A stretch of DNA of 64,000 nt, from assembly GCA_000263395.1 (NCBI GenBank), contig AJXE01000021.1, positions 1 through 64,000 of the forward strand, read 5' to 3'. This document shows positions 17,381 to 27,420 of this stretch, piece by piece. The notes under the pieces are model-generated. The model saw only the letters and a program-made list of their open reading frames with translations, had not been told where the DNA came from and did no database searches. This DNA is from Stutzerimonas stutzeri TS44 (GTDB lineage: Bacteria; Pseudomonadota; Gammaproteobacteria; Pseudomonadales; Pseudomonadaceae). Numbering within the stretch: position 1 is the first letter of the stretch; each line of letters starts with the position of its first letter. A program made the position numbers and the translations under genes.

Positions 17381-18370
17381 CTACACGAAGACCTTCTCCA
17401 GCGCCTCTTCGGGACGCGGATAAGGGCTCTCGCGGGCGAACTGCACGGCTTCGTCGATGCGCCCGCGGGCACGAGCGGCGATGTCTTCGGCCTGCGCCTC
17501 GCTCAGCACGCCCTCGTCGATCAGGCGCTGGCGGTAGCCGGGGATCGGGTCCTTTTTCATCAGGCCGTCCTTCTCGCCTTCGGGGCGGTAGGTTTCGCCG
17601 TCGCCCATGAAGTGGCCGGCCAGGCGGTAGGTTTCGATCTCGATCAGGGTCGGGCCGCCACCGGCACGGGCGCGCTCGATGGCTTCACCCGCGGCGCGGA
17701 ACACTCCGTCCGGGTCGTTGTTCTCGACGAACACACCGGGCATGCCGTAGGCCGCGGCGCGCACGTGGTGCTGCGCGATGCAGGTGGCGCTGGCCTTGGC
17801 CACCGAGATGCCCCAGGCGTTGTCCTCGATGACGAACACCACCGGCAGCTTCCACAGCGCCGCGAGGTTCAGCGTTTCGTGGAAGGCGCCCTGGTTGGCC
17901 GCGCCCTCGCCGATGAAGGCGACCGCCACACCGGGCTTGCCCTGCAGCTGCCGCGACAGCGCCGCACCGACCGCTGGGCCCATGCCCTCGGCGATGATCC
18001 CCGAGCAGGAGAAATTCACCCGGCCGTCGAACAGGTGCATGTGCCCGCCGCGCCCACCGGAGAGGCCGGTGGCCTTGCCGAAGATCTCGGCCATCATCTC
18101 GTTGAGGTCGACGCCCTTGGCCACGGCGATGTGGTGCGGGCGGTGGGTGGCGGTGACGATGTCCGTGGCCTCGAGGTGCGCACAGACGCCCACCGCGCAG
18201 GGCTCCTGGCCGTTGGAAAGGTGCATCTCGCCGGGGATCGGCCCCTTGGCCATGTTGAATACCGGCGTCTTGCCTTCCATGTAGATGCGCTCGATGGATT
18301 CCTCCATGTAGCGGCTGGTCAGCATCTGCTCGTACATCCACAGGCGCTGCGATTGGGTTGGCTGGGTCAT
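17381..18370 (-). CDS. acoA: acetoin dehydrogenase-type E1 component, alpha subunit
   Basis: A 329-residue thiamine-diphosphate enzyme subunit. The TPP-binding motif runs from GEGAANQGAFHE to IEDNAWGIS, preceded by GRGGHMHLFD, which is characteristic of the E1 alpha family (pyruvate, branched-chain and acetoin dehydrogenases). The start at MTQPTQSQRLWMYEQM follows an AGGGAG site; an upstream extension in the same frame overlaps the GMC gene and has no family-like sequence. It lies 25 bases after the GMC dehydrogenase gene and 80 before the butanediol dehydrogenase gene. In acetoin catabolism E1 cleaves acetoin to acetaldehyde and a hydroxyethyl group passed to lipoyl. Confidence 0.87.
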   Translation of the reverse strand: MTQPTQSQRLWMYEQMLTSRYMEESIERIYMEGKTPVFNMAKGPIPGEMHLSNGQEPCAVGVCAHLEATDIVTATHRPHHIAVAKGVDLNEMMAEIFGKATGLSGGRGGHMHLFDGRVNFSCSGIIAEGMGPAVGAALSRQLQGKPGVAVAFIGEGAANQGAFHETLNLAALWKLPVVFVIEDNAWGISVAKASATCIAQHHVRAAAYGMPGVFVENNDPDGVFRAAGEAIERARAGGGPTLIEIETYRLAGHFMGDGETYRPEGEKDGLMKKDPIPGYRQRLIDEGVLSEAQAEDIAARARGRIDEAVQFARESPYPRPEEALEKVFV

Positions 18371-18395
18371 GGTTAGACTCCCTTGAAGTGGCGGG

Positions 18396-19973
18396 TCAGA
18401 TCGCGCGTTCGTTGAGCAGACGGCCGATCTGCTCGGCCTGGCGCAGGGCCAGCGCGACGATGGTGAGGGTGGGGTTCTGGCCGCCGCTGGTGGTGAACTG
18501 GCTGCCATCGGAGACGAACAGGTTGGGGATGTCATGGCTCTGACCCCACTTGTTCACTACGCCGTCTCGCGCCTTGGCGCTCATGCGGTTGGTGCCCATA
18601 TTGTGGCTGGCCGGGTAGGGCGGCAGCTCGATGATGTCGGTGGCGCCGGCGGCCTCGTAGCACTTGGCGGTGGCGGCGACGCCGTGCTTGCGCATGGCCG
18701 CATCCATCGGGTGGTCGCTCTTGGTCACTACCGGGATCGGCAGGCCGTACTGGTCCTTTTCGCTGGCGTGCAGGGTGATGCGGTTGCTTTCCAGTGGCAG
18801 GTCTTCGCCACACAGCCAGACGCCGGACATGTGGTCGTACTTCTCCATCCGCGACGTGAACTGCTTGCCCCAGCCCTGGGGTGTCGGGTCAAGGAAGGCA
18901 GAGAGGAAGGGCAGACCGAGGGCGAGGATTTCCAGCCGGTAACCGCCGACGAAGCCGCGCGATGGGTCGTTGTAGGACTCGTCGGAGATGACCCCGGCGC
19001 AGGTGGTGCCGCGGTGCATGTTCACCGGCTTGGGCATCACCGCGAAGATGCCGGCGGTGGTGTGGGTCATGTAGTTGCGCCCGACCTGGCCGGAGGAGTT
19101 GGCCAGCCCGTCGGGGAACATGGAGGAGGCGGAGTTGAGCAACAGCCGCGGCGACTCGATGGAGTTGCCCGCCACGCAGACCACCCGGGCCTTCTGCCGC
19201 TGGATGTTGCCGTCGGCATCGGCATAGACCACACCACTGGCGCGGCCCTTGGCGTCGTGTTCGATGCGCAGCACCATCGATTGCGGGCGCACCTCGCAGT
19301 AGCCGCTGGCTTCGGCGCGCGGGATGTCGGTGTAGAGCGTCGACCACTTCGCGCCCATCTTGCAGCCCTGCATGCAGAAGCCGATCTGCTGGCAGGCGGC
19401 GCGGTCGTCGTAGGGCTCGGTGTTGATCGCCATCGGCCCGGAGAGGATCTCCTTGTAGCCGACCCGCTTGGCGCCGGTGGCCAGCACCTTGAAGGAGTTG
19501 TGCCACGGGTGGTACGCCATGCCGGTGCTCGGGCCGGTCACGCCCATGTGCTTCTCGGCCTTCTCGTACCAGGGCGCCATCTCTTCCAGCGTCACCGGCC
19601 AGTCGAGCAGGTTGGCGCCGGCGATGTCGCCGTTGATGCTCTGCATCTTGAATTCGAAGTCGCGAAAGCGCAGGGCGATGCCGGCCCAGTGCACGGTGCT
19701 GCCGCCGACGCCCTTGACGATCCAGGCGGGCAGGGTCGGATTGTTCTCTGCCAGGTGCCAGCCACCGGCGGCCTGGCGTTTGTCGAGCCAGGAGATCTTC
19801 TTGAACATCGCCCATTCGTCGTTTTCGATGTCGTCGAGGCTGAAGCGCTTGCCAGCTTCGAGCACCACGCTGCGAATCTTCTGTTTGGCCAGCGCGTTGG
19901 CGAGCGTGCCGCCGCCTGCGCCGGAGCCGATGATCACCACGACGCCATCGTCGTCCTGGGCAAAAGTTGTCAT
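18396..19973 (-). CDS. GMC-family FAD-dependent dehydrogenase, large subunit
   Basis: A 525-residue glucose-methanol-choline oxidoreductase. The FAD-binding motif GSGAGGGTLANALAKQ is at the N-terminus, and the C-terminal NLFVSDGSQFTTSGGQNPTLT matches gluconate 2-dehydrogenase and related membrane-bound polyol dehydrogenases. The catalytic histidine lies in YPASHNMGTNRM. It has no signal of its own but is preceded 49 bases upstream by a Tat-signal small subunit, so the pair is probably exported together. In known three-subunit enzymes a cytochrome c subunit completes the complex; none is encoded here. It would oxidise a diol or polyol in the periplasm, passing electrons to the respiratory chain. 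The real substrate is unknown. Confidence 0.82.
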   Translation of the reverse strand: MTTFAQDDDGVVVIIGSGAGGGTLANALAKQKIRSVVLEAGKRFSLDDIENDEWAMFKKISWLDKRQAAGGWHLAENNPTLPAWIVKGVGGSTVHWAGIALRFRDFEFKMQSINGDIAGANLLDWPVTLEEMAPWYEKAEKHMGVTGPSTGMAYHPWHNSFKVLATGAKRVGYKEILSGPMAINTEPYDDRAACQQIGFCMQGCKMGAKWSTLYTDIPRAEASGYCEVRPQSMVLRIEHDAKGRASGVVYADADGNIQRQKARVVCVAGNSIESPRLLLNSASSMFPDGLANSSGQVGRNYMTHTTAGIFAVMPKPVNMHRGTTCAGVISDESYNDPSRGFVGGYRLEILALGLPFLSAFLDPTPQGWGKQFTSRMEKYDHMSGVWLCGEDLPLESNRITLHASEKDQYGLPIPVVTKSDHPMDAAMRKHGVAATAKCYEAAGATDIIELPPYPASHNMGTNRMSAKARDGVVNKWGQSHDIPNLFVSDGSQFTTSGGQNPTLTIVALALRQAEQIGRLLNERAI

Positions 19974-20022
19974 GGGGTATTCCTCGTCTTGTTCTTGTTG
20001 TTGTCCCGTGTACACGGGGAGC

Positions 20023-20526
20023 TCAGAGCCAGTTGAGATCGTCGAAGCCGCGCTTGACGTAGCCGCCGTATTCCCACGATGAGCCCTCGTAGCCGAACAG
20101 CGGGAACAGCGCCTCGTTGTCGTACAGGCCGAACATCAGGTTGCTGCGCACCGCCTTGAAGAACGGCGCGCGCTCGACGTCGGTCAGCAGGGCGACGCGC
20201 TGCGCTTCGTCGAGCGCCTCGAAGGGACGGTCATGGGCCTCGATGGCGCGTCGATTCAGGTCAGCGAGGCCGTCGGCGACCAGCTTCGGCTGCTCCTTGG
20301 CGAGCTCGGCCAGCGGGCGGGCGTAATGCGCGTCGTCGATGGCGTCATGGGGAAACACGTCGCGGCCCATGCGCAGCAGCCCGGCGGGCAGCTCCGGCAG
20401 GGCCTCGTCGGCCAGCAGGCGCACGGGGATCAGTTGCGCCAGGCTGAAGGCGAGGGCCGACTGGCCGGTGAGGGATAGAAAGCGTCGGCGACTGAGGGCG
20501 CCTTTATGGCAGGCTGGATCTTGCAT
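20023..20526 (-). CDS. gluconate 2-dehydrogenase subunit 3-like protein with Tat signal
   Basis: A 167-residue protein beginning MQDPACHKGALSRRRFLSLTGQ: the twin-arginine SRRRFLS motif is followed by a hydrophobic stretch, so it should be exported folded by the Tat pathway. The remainder resembles the small (subunit 3) component of membrane-bound gluconate 2-dehydrogenase-type enzymes, ending GYVKRGFDDLNWL. It is the first gene behind the sigma-54 type promoter and immediately precedes the FAD large subunit, which it probably carries across the membrane and stabilises. Confidence 0.8.
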   Translation of the reverse strand: MQDPACHKGALSRRRFLSLTGQSALAFSLAQLIPVRLLADEALPELPAGLLRMGRDVFPHDAIDDAHYARPLAELAKEQPKLVADGLADLNRRAIEAHDRPFEALDEAQRVALLTDVERAPFFKAVRSNLMFGLYDNEALFPLFGYEGSSWEYGGYVKRGFDDLNWL

Positions 20527-20621
20527 GGCTCAGCTCCTGATTTATTGCCGGAGCCTGAGAAAGAAAGTGCAGGCACCTGGCGTTCTTGTTATGCGGGGGC
20601 TTGTTCCGCAAATATTTCAAG

Positions 20622-20637
20622 AGCAGATGGCGTGCCA
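20622..20637 (-). promoter_or_regulatory. sigma-54 (-24/-12) promoter of the aco-type operon
   Basis: On the minus strand TGGCACGCCATCTGCT matches TGGCACG-N4-TTGCW, with the essential GG and GC dinucleotides separated by exactly 10 bases. One base of the -12 element differs (CTGC for TTGC). It lies about 96 bases upstream of the first gene of the operon and faces the divergent activator gene, which encodes a sigma-54 activator. Confidence 0.8.
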
Positions 20638-20720
20638 ACCTCTTTGTTTGTGCTTTTATTTATATAAGTTGTTGAAAATAAAGAACTAAAATTTGACGTG
20701 AAGTGAATTGTCAGTTGAGC

Positions 20721-20773
20721 TGTAAAGCTCTTCGGCTTTACACCTGTAACGTCGTTGTAAATGGCTTTACAAC
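20721..20773. promoter_or_regulatory. tandem inverted repeats, candidate AcoR upstream activating sites
   Basis: Two palindromes sharing half-sites: TGTAAAGC-N6-GCTTTACA (20721-20742) and GTTGTAAATGGCTTTACAAC (20754-20773). Both contain TGTAAA and TTTACA arms. They lie 85 to 135 bases upstream of the -24/-12 promoter, the usual position for enhancer sites of sigma-54 activators, in the intergenic space with the acoR-type gene. Confidence 0.65.
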
Positions 20774-20920
20774 ACGCGAGCAATTTATTGGGAGCGCATG
20801 TTCCAAAGTTGAACTTCCCCGCCGGAACATTTCATTTATTCTTGGCGCAGTCGCAGAACTGAAACGAAAACAACAAGAATTATCCGCCCGAGCGCCTGCA
20901 CCTCGGGACGAGGAGGACGC

Positions 20921-22849
20921 ATGACGCCGCTTGCCACCCCTGCCAGTCATATCGAGGCGGTGCTGTCGCTGGCCAACGCATCGCAGCTGCTCGGTGATCG
21001 CGATCCGATCATCGCCCGTTCCTGGCGGCGCTGCGTGCATGACTACGGACTGGACCCGGCGCGCCCGGCCGAGGCGCGCTTCGTGCCGCGCCAGGTGTTG
21101 CGCGAACACCAGGACCACGCCGATGAGCTGATTAACGTCGCCCGCGCCGGCGTCGAGCAGCTTTACCGGCATGTCGCGGAACTCGGCTACATCATCCTGC
21201 TGACCGATAGCCGTGGCATCGCCGTGCAGTTTCTCGGCGATCCGGCAGACGAGAAGGCGCACCGCAAGACTGGTCTCTACCTTGGCTCCGACTGGGGCGA
21301 GGACCACGCCGGGACCTGCGCGGTCGGTACCTGCATCAAGGAACAGCAGGCGCTGACCTGTCACCAGCACGACCATTTCAGCGCCTGGCACACCAACCTC
21401 ACCTGCACCGCGGTGCCGATGTTCAACCCGCAGGGCCAGCTGCTGGCGGTGCTCGATATCTCGGCGCTGTATTCGCCGCCGTCCAAGGACTCGCAGACCT
21501 TCGCCCTGCAACTGGTCAAGCAGTACGCGCGGATGATCGAGGATGCCTACTTCCTGCGCCTGTACCGCGACCGGCCGATTCTCTGCTTCGACGCTTCGCG
21601 CGAGTTCGTGCTGATCAACCGCCACTATCTGCTCGCCTTGGGCGACGACGGCGAGCTGCTGGCCGGCAACACCGCCGCTCGCGGCCTGCTGGCCGAGCAC
21701 GGGCTGATGACGCCGGGGCCGTTCGGCAGCCTGACGCGGGCGCGCATCGACGAATTCTTCGATTGCGAGCTGGCGGACATCCTCAGCATTCCCTACGCGA
21801 GCCACGACCAGGTGCGCGCATTCCGCACCCAGCGGCACAACCGCTTGTTCTTCGCCGCACTGATGGAGCCGCGCCGTGCCGTGTCGCTGCCGGCCGAGCG
21901 CACTCAGGGCGCGCCGCGCTGTGCGCTCGATGCCCTGGCCGATGACGACCCGGCGATGCGCAAGATGCTCGCCCGCGCCCGCCGACTGTGCAGCGAGCCG
22001 CTCAACGTGCTGCTCAACGGCGAGACCGGCACCGGCAAGGAACGCCTGGCCCGCGCCCTGCACGAGAGCGGCAGCCGAAACCAGGCACCGTTTGTGGCGA
22101 TCAACTGCGGCGCGGTGCCCGAGTCATTGATCGAAAGCGAGCTGTTCGGCTACGCGCCGGGCACCTTCACCGGTGCGCGCAGCAAGGGCATGCGCGGGCT
22201 GATCCAGCAGGCCGACGGCGGCACGCTGTTCCTCGATGAGATCGGCGACATGCCGTTGCATCTGCAGACCCGCCTGCTGCGTGTTCTGGCCGAGCGCGAG
22301 GTAACGCCGCTGGGGGCCGAGCGGCCGGTCAAGGTGGGTATCCGGGTGATCGCCGCCAGCCACCGCGACCTGCGGCAGATGGTCGAGGCTGGCGAATTTC
22401 GCGAAGACCTGTTCTACCGCCTCAACGGCGCCCTGCTGAAACTGCCGCCACTGCGCGAGCGAGCCGACAAGGGCTACCTGATCGAACGGGTCTACGCCGA
22501 ACTGGCGCAGGGGCGCAGCAACGCCCCGCATCTGCGCGGCGATGCCATGAGTGCGCTGCTGGCCTACCCCTGGCCGGGCAACATTCGCGAGCTGCGCAAC
22601 GTCCTGCAGTGCGCGCTGGCCACCTGCGAGGGTAACGAAATCACGGTGCACGACCTGCCCGAGGAGTGCCTGCCGCACGCGGTGACGCGCGCCGTCGCGC
22701 CGGCCGCGGTACAGGACGTGGGCGATGATCTGCGCAGTTTGCTGCGGCGCCAGCGCTGGAACGTCAGCGCGGTCGCCCGGGAGCTGGGGGTTTCACGACC
22801 GACGGTGTATCGCCGCATGCGTTTGCTGGGCATCGAACCGCCGGTGTGA
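20921..22849 (+). CDS. acoR: AcoR-type sigma-54 dependent transcriptional activator
   Basis: A 642-residue enhancer-binding protein: N-terminal sensory region with a GAF-type domain (roughly residues 60-220), central AAA+ domain with Walker A GETGTGKE near residue 367, and a C-terminal Fis-type helix-turn-helix ([19 protein letters not shown]). The sigma-54 contact loop reads GTFTGA rather than GAFTGA, a conservative variant. The start follows GAGGAGGA. It is divergent from the operon carrying E1, E2 and butanediol dehydrogenase genes, whose upstream region has a -24/-12 promoter and paired palindromes. By analogy with AcoR it would respond to acetoin or a related compound and switch on that operon. 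Confidence 0.9.
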   Translation: MTPLATPASHIEAVLSLANASQLLGDRDPIIARSWRRCVHDYGLDPARPAEARFVPRQVLREHQDHADELINVARAGVEQLYRHVAELGYIILLTDSRGIAVQFLGDPADEKAHRKTGLYLGSDWGEDHAGTCAVGTCIKEQQALTCHQHDHFSAWHTNLTCTAVPMFNPQGQLLAVLDISALYSPPSKDSQTFALQLVKQYARMIEDAYFLRLYRDRPILCFDASREFVLINRHYLLALGDDGELLAGNTAARGLLAEHGLMTPGPFGSLTRARIDEFFDCELADILSIPYASHDQVRAFRTQRHNRLFFAALMEPRRAVSLPAERTQGAPRCALDALADDDPAMRKMLARARRLCSEPLNVLLNGETGTGKERLARALHESGSRNQAPFVAINCGAVPESLIESELFGYAPGTFTGARSKGMRGLIQQADGGTLFLDEIGDMPLHLQTRLLRVLAEREVTPLGAERPVKVGIRVIAASHRDLRQMVEAGEFREDLFYRLNGALLKLPPLRERADKGYLIERVYAELAQGRSNAPHLRGDAMSALLAYPWPGNIRELRNVLQCALATCEGNEITVHDLPEECLPHAVTRAVAPAAVQDVGDDLRSLLRRQRWNVSAVARELGVSRPTVYRRMRLLGIEPPV

Positions 22850-22896
22850 GCGGGGCGATGCGCAGGGTGCGAGGGCTTGGGTTCGGAAGACGACGC

Positions 22897-22917
22897 CGCC
22901 GGCGCGAGCTGCCGGCG
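22897..22917. terminator. hairpin between convergent acoR and erbR genes
   Basis: CGCCGGC, six to seven unpaired bases, then GCCGGCG forms a GC-rich stem 48 bases after the acoR stop. The following bases (CTGTTTCG) are only modestly T-rich, so terminator function is plausible, not certain. Confidence 0.4.
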
Positions 22918-23026
22918 CTGTTTCGCAGGGGCTGCTTGGCGTCGCGTCGCCATACAGGCTTCGTTCGTTGCGAAGCCACATGGTTGCGCGCCGGCTCGTG
23001 GCTGGCGCCGCGCGATGCGGTGCCGT

Positions 23027-23692
23027 TCAGCGCCGCAGGTAAGCGGTGAAATCGATATCGCCGGCCGAGAGGATCGCCTGCACGCGGTTGTGCACGTTGA
23101 GCTTGCGCAGGATCGCCGAGACGTGCGCCTTGACGGTGGTTTCGGCGATGTCGAGGTTGTAGGCGATCTGCTTGTTCGATTCGCCCTTGGTCATGCGTTC
23201 CAGCACCAGCAGCTGCTTGCGCGTCAGCGCCTGCAGCAGCTCCGGCGGGATCGACGGCTCGCTGTGATGGGTATGGCGGCTGGTGGCCTTCTGGCTGCGA
23301 ATGATGTCCGAGGGCAGGTAGACGTTGCCGTTGAGGATCTGCTCGATGGCCTCGGTCATCTGCGCGCGCGGCGAGGATTTGGTGATGAAGCCGACCGCGC
23401 CGTAGGTGATGGCCTGCAGCACGATCTGCTTGTCCTGCTCGGCGGAGACGATCACCACCGGGATGGTCGGCGCCTCGTTGCGCAGGTTGATCAGGCCGTT
23501 CAGCCCGTGCATGCCGGGCATGTTCAGGTCGAGCAACACCAGATCGAGGTCGTCGTGTTCCAGGGTCAGCGCCAGGGCGCTGTCGAGGTCGGCGGTTTCC
23601 AGGATTTCGCTGTCCGGAAAACCGTCGCGGATGACGTTGTGGATGGCCTCGCGAAACAGCGGATGGTCGTCGGCAATCAGAATCTTGTACAA
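23027..23692 (-). CDS. erbR: ErbR/AgmR-type NarL-family response regulator
   Basis: A 221-residue response regulator: receiver domain with the acidic pair at the start (IADDHPLF), phosphoacceptor Asp55 (VLLDLNMPG), conserved Lys in GFITKSSP, and a LuxR-type helix-turn-helix ([20 protein letters not shown] onward). Its length and sequence match the ErbR/AgmR (PedR1) regulator of pseudomonad ethanol oxidation as I remember it. It is the last gene of the minus-strand PQQ accessory run, 34 bases after the CXXCW protein gene. In P. aeruginosa and P. putida this regulator controls quinoprotein dehydrogenase and related genes. Its usual sensor kinase is not adjacent, but the window has another kinase at 29210. 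Confidence 0.85.
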   Translation of the reverse strand: MYKILIADDHPLFREAIHNVIRDGFPDSEILETADLDSALALTLEHDDLDLVLLDLNMPGMHGLNGLINLRNEAPTIPVVIVSAEQDKQIVLQAITYGAVGFITKSSPRAQMTEAIEQILNGNVYLPSDIIRSQKATSRHTHHSEPSIPPELLQALTRKQLLVLERMTKGESNKQIAYNLDIAETTVKAHVSAILRKLNVHNRVQAILSAGDIDFTAYLRR

Positions 23693-23726
23693 GGCCGGTC
23701 ACCTCTTTGTTTTGATTATGGTGAGC

Positions 23727-24299
23727 TTAGTCAGCGTGCTGGCTGCTCTGCACGGGCTCGGGGGCCGCGGGGTGCAGCGGCAGACCTGCCTGCTCCCAGC
23801 CATCGATGCCGTCACGGTACCAGTACAGGTCGGTGTAGCCCAGCGCGCGGGCGCGCCGGGTGGCATTCCAGCCCAGCCAGCAGTCGGAGCGGCAGTAGAA
23901 CACCAGCGGCCGTTGCAGGTCGCCTGCGGTGATGCGCGCCAGGTTCTTGCTGAAGTAGTCCGCCCATTGCGGGGTGAGCGAGCCGTCGCCGGTGTTGGCC
24001 AGCCAGACGCTGCCCGGCAGGTTGGCGTGGGCCTCGTTGTCGATGAACTGGCCGGCCAGCCATTGGCGGCGGTAGACGTCCACCAGCAGCATGTCGGAGC
24101 GCTCGGCCAGCAGGCGTTGGAGCGTCGCGGTGTCCACCGTCTGCGCGCCCTCGGCGGTCGCCGGCGTGGGGCTGCGGTATTGCGTCTGGCGGTAGCCATC
24201 GGCGGAGAACAGTGCCGGGTCTTCGGTCGCGCTGGCGAGCGGACTGAGGCCGATCCCGGTGAGGGCGACGAACAGCAGGGGCAGCAACGACCTGGGCAT
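23727..24299 (-). CDS. PQQ-dependent catabolism-associated CXXCW-motif protein (rhodanese-like)
   Basis: A 190-residue exported protein (signal peptide ending ASA at about residue 24) with a rhodanese-like fold containing the motif YCRSDCWLGWNATRRA; Cys136, Cys140 and Trp141 are the signature residues of the PQQ-associated CXXCW family. Such genes cluster with quinoprotein alcohol dehydrogenases. The function is unproven; a periplasmic thiol or sulfur-transfer role, perhaps in disulfide or cytochrome handling for the quinoprotein, is a reasonable guess. The upstream gap of 104 bases to the ABC permease carries an AGTACCAAAGTACC motif and may hold its own promoter. Confidence 0.8.
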   Translation of the reverse strand: MPRSLLPLLFVALTGIGLSPLASATEDPALFSADGYRQTQYRSPTPATAEGAQTVDTATLQRLLAERSDMLLVDVYRRQWLAGQFIDNEAHANLPGSVWLANTGDGSLTPQWADYFSKNLARITAGDLQRPLVFYCRSDCWLGWNATRRARALGYTDLYWYRDGIDGWEQAGLPLHPAAPEPVQSSQHAD

Positions 24300-24382
24300 T
24301 TATCTTTGTTCTCCGTACGTCGGTGGGGTCGATTACAGAGCAAAGGAGGTGTCTTTGAAATCCTACGATGGAGGCGAAAACC

Positions 24383-24396
24383 AGTACCAAAGTACC
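24383..24396. promoter_or_regulatory. GTACCAA-type motif upstream of the CXXCW gene
   Basis: AGTACCAAAGTACC, two copies of AGTACC two bases apart, lies 84 bases upstream of the CXXCW gene start. Similar GTACCAA sequences recur at 28685 and 39188, upstream of other genes of the PQQ island, so it is a candidate binding site for one of the NarL-type regulators encoded here. Confidence 0.45.
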
Positions 24397-24403
24397 GGTT
24401 GTC

Positions 24404-25191
24404 TTATGCCGAGCGCCGCAGTGCCGCGTGCTGCGGATTGAAACTGAGCACCGCCAACAGGCTGAATAGCACCGTCAGGCCCACGCACACGGCCAGCGCC
24501 GTCGGTTCGAGGCGCTGGTACAGCCCGTAGCGCACCAGTTCCACCGCATGGGTGAATGGGTTGAACGCGCAGACCCAGTACAGCCACTCGCTGGCCTCGC
24601 GCATCTTCCACAGCGGATACAGCGCCGAGGAAAGGAAGAACATCGGGAAGATGACGAAATTCATCACGCCGGCGAAGTTCTCCAGCTGGCGGATGCCGTT
24701 GGATAGCAGCAAGCCCAGCGCGCTGAGCAGCAGCGCCACCAGCAGCAGTGCGGGCAGGGCGGTCAGCAGCCCGAGCGGCGGCGGCTGTACGCCATACACC
24801 CAGGCGATCGCGAGAAAGGCGTAGACCTGCAGCAGCGAAATCAATGCCGTGGCCAGCAGCTTGCTCGCCAGCAGGAACCCGCGTGGCAGCGGGCTGGTGA
24901 GCAGCACGCGCATGCTGCCCATCTCGCGGTCGTAGACCATCGACAGCGAACCCTGCATGCCGTTGAACAGCAGGATCATGCAGGCCAGGCCGGGGACGAT
25001 GTAGGTCTCGTAGGTGATGTAGGTGTCGTACGGCTCGATGATGGCGATGCCCAGCGCGGCGCGAAAACCGGCGGCGAACACCACCAGCCACAGCAGTGGT
25101 CGCACCAGCGCGCTGAAGAAGCGCGAACGCTGCTGGACGAAACGCAGCCACTCGCGCAGCACGATGCCGCGCAGGCATTCCCAGTACAGGC

Positions 25192-25195
<4 letters not shown>
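24404..25195 (-). CDS. ABC-2 type permease of the PQQ-catabolism ABC transporter
   Basis: A 263-residue permease with about six membrane spans and the ABC-2 family pattern (FGVMNFVIFPMFFLSSALYPL-like segment near residue 180, NPFTHAVELVRYGLY near residue 218). The ATG overlaps the ATPase stop by four bases. The ATPase-permease pair resembles export systems of the PQQ-dependent alcohol degradation clusters (P. putida pedB-pedC). The transported compound is not known; tolerance to, or efflux of, an alcohol-oxidation product has been proposed for such systems. Confidence 0.82.
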
Positions 25196-25925
<730 letters not shown>

Positions 25926-25929
<4 letters not shown>

Positions 25930-26897
25930 GGCGCGACCACCACGCCCCACGGGTAGCGGCCGACCTTGATCGACTTGGTCACCTTGAGCTTGGCGACATC
26001 GATGACCGACACGTCGCTGCTCACGCCGTTGGTGCTCAGCAGCAGGCTTTCATCGGGGTTGAACGCCATGTGCCAGACACGTCGGCCAACCAGCAGGTAA
26101 TCCAGCACCTCGTAGGTTTTCGCATCGACCACGGCGATGTGGTTGGCCGGGCCGAGCGCGACGAAGGCGTATTTGCCGTCGGAGGTGAGCTTGATGCCCA
26201 CCGGCTGGACCTTGTCCGGGTGGATGCCCTTGATCTTGAAGGTCAGGGTCTTGAGGATTTCGCGCTTATCCACGTCGACCACGCTGACCGTGCCACCGAT
26301 TTCGGCCGAGGCCCAGAGGATCTTGCTGTCCTTGGTGAACTCGACGTGCCGCGGGCGCTGGTCGACCAGGGTGTTGTCCACCAGCTGGTTGGTGGCGGTG
26401 TCGATCCAGTGCAGCATGTTGGTGGTTTCGCTGGTGTTGACCGCCCACTTGCCGTCCGTGCTGACCGCCATGCCCTCGGGTTCGACGCCGACGTCGATCT
26501 GCGCCAGCACCTCTTCCTTGTCGACGTCGACTACCGTCACCAGCGCATCGTCCTCGTTGGAGATGTACAGCCACTTGTTGTTGGGATGCAGGGCGAACTG
26601 CTCCGGGTCGGCACCGGACGGCAGCTGCTTGATGATCTGCCGCGTGGCCAGGTCCATCACCTGCACGGTGTCCGAATCGCTGGCACAGATGTAGAGCCGC
26701 TTGTTGTCGTGCGAGAGCGTCAGTCCGCGGGGACGCATGCCGACTTCGAGGGTCTCGACCGTTTCCATCTTGTCCAGGTCGATGACGCTGATGCTGTCGT
26801 CCTTCTCGTTGGAAACATACGCGGTAGCGGCCAGGGCGGAGCCGGCCAGGCAACTCAGGGCGCAGGCGATGGCGGAGGCAAGCAGGGTTCTGGGCAT
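25926..26897 (-). CDS. PQQ-dependent catabolism-associated YVTN beta-propeller protein
   Basis: A 323-residue periplasmic protein: signal peptide (MPRTLLASAIACALSCLAGSALA) and then about seven YVTN-type blades (repeats such as AYVSNEKDDSISVIDLDK, LYICASDSDTVQVMDLA, LYISNEDDALVTVVDVDK). Genes of this family accompany quinoprotein ethanol dehydrogenase systems. An AAGGA site precedes the ATG at 26897. It is probably a periplasmic scaffold or binding component that works with the ABC transporter encoded immediately downstream; no enzymatic residues are evident. Confidence 0.85.
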
Positions 26898-26931
26898 GAG
26901 GAAGTCCTTTGTTGTTATAGGAGTGGGCGTG

Positions 26932-27420
26932 TCAGCGGGCCGGCGCGTTGGCCGCATCCAGACGCAGCAGGTATTCGTCGGCTTCGCTCTGTCCGCCGGC
27001 AGCGGCGCGTTGCAGCCAGTCGCGCGCAGCGACGCGATCGGCCTCCACACCGCGGCCTTCGGCCAGCGCGACGCCCCAGTGATAGCGCGCCAGGCTCACG
27101 TAACTGACGTCATCGGGTTGTTCGGCGCCCTGCTTGAGCAGCGCGGCGGATTTGCTCAGGTCCTGCTCCACGCCGTTGCCGCTCTCGTACATCTGCGCCA
27201 GGGAGATCAGCGAGTAGACGTCGTTCCAGCGCGCGACGCAGTCCTCGAAGATGGCCTTGGCGGCCTCGAAATTGCCGGTCTTGGCGGTGACGTAGCCGTA
27301 CAGGCATTTGATGCGCTTGGGGCTGTCGACATAGGCCTCGTAGCCCAGTTCGTCGGCGCTGGCCGAGGTGCCGGGCAGTGCGGCCAATGCCAGCAGGGCG
27401 GCAACGGGAAGGCGCTTCAT
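26932..27420 (-). CDS. Sel1/TPR-type repeat protein, exported
   Basis: A 162-residue protein with an N-terminal signal peptide (MKRLPVAALLALAALPGTSASA) and helical Sel1-like repeats (LAQMYESGNGVEQDLSKSAALLKQ, WGVALAEGRGVEADRVAARDWLQ). Such repeats mediate protein contacts. Its ATG overlaps the stop of the substrate-binding protein gene. Homologues occur in PQQ alcohol-oxidation clusters, but no defined function is known to me. It is likely a periplasmic adaptor. Confidence 0.75.
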   Translation of the reverse strand: MKRLPVAALLALAALPGTSASADELGYEAYVDSPKRIKCLYGYVTAKTGNFEAAKAIFEDCVARWNDVYSLISLAQMYESGNGVEQDLSKSAALLKQGAEQPDDVSYVSLARYHWGVALAEGRGVEADRVAARDWLQRAAAGGQSEADEYLLRLDAANAPAR

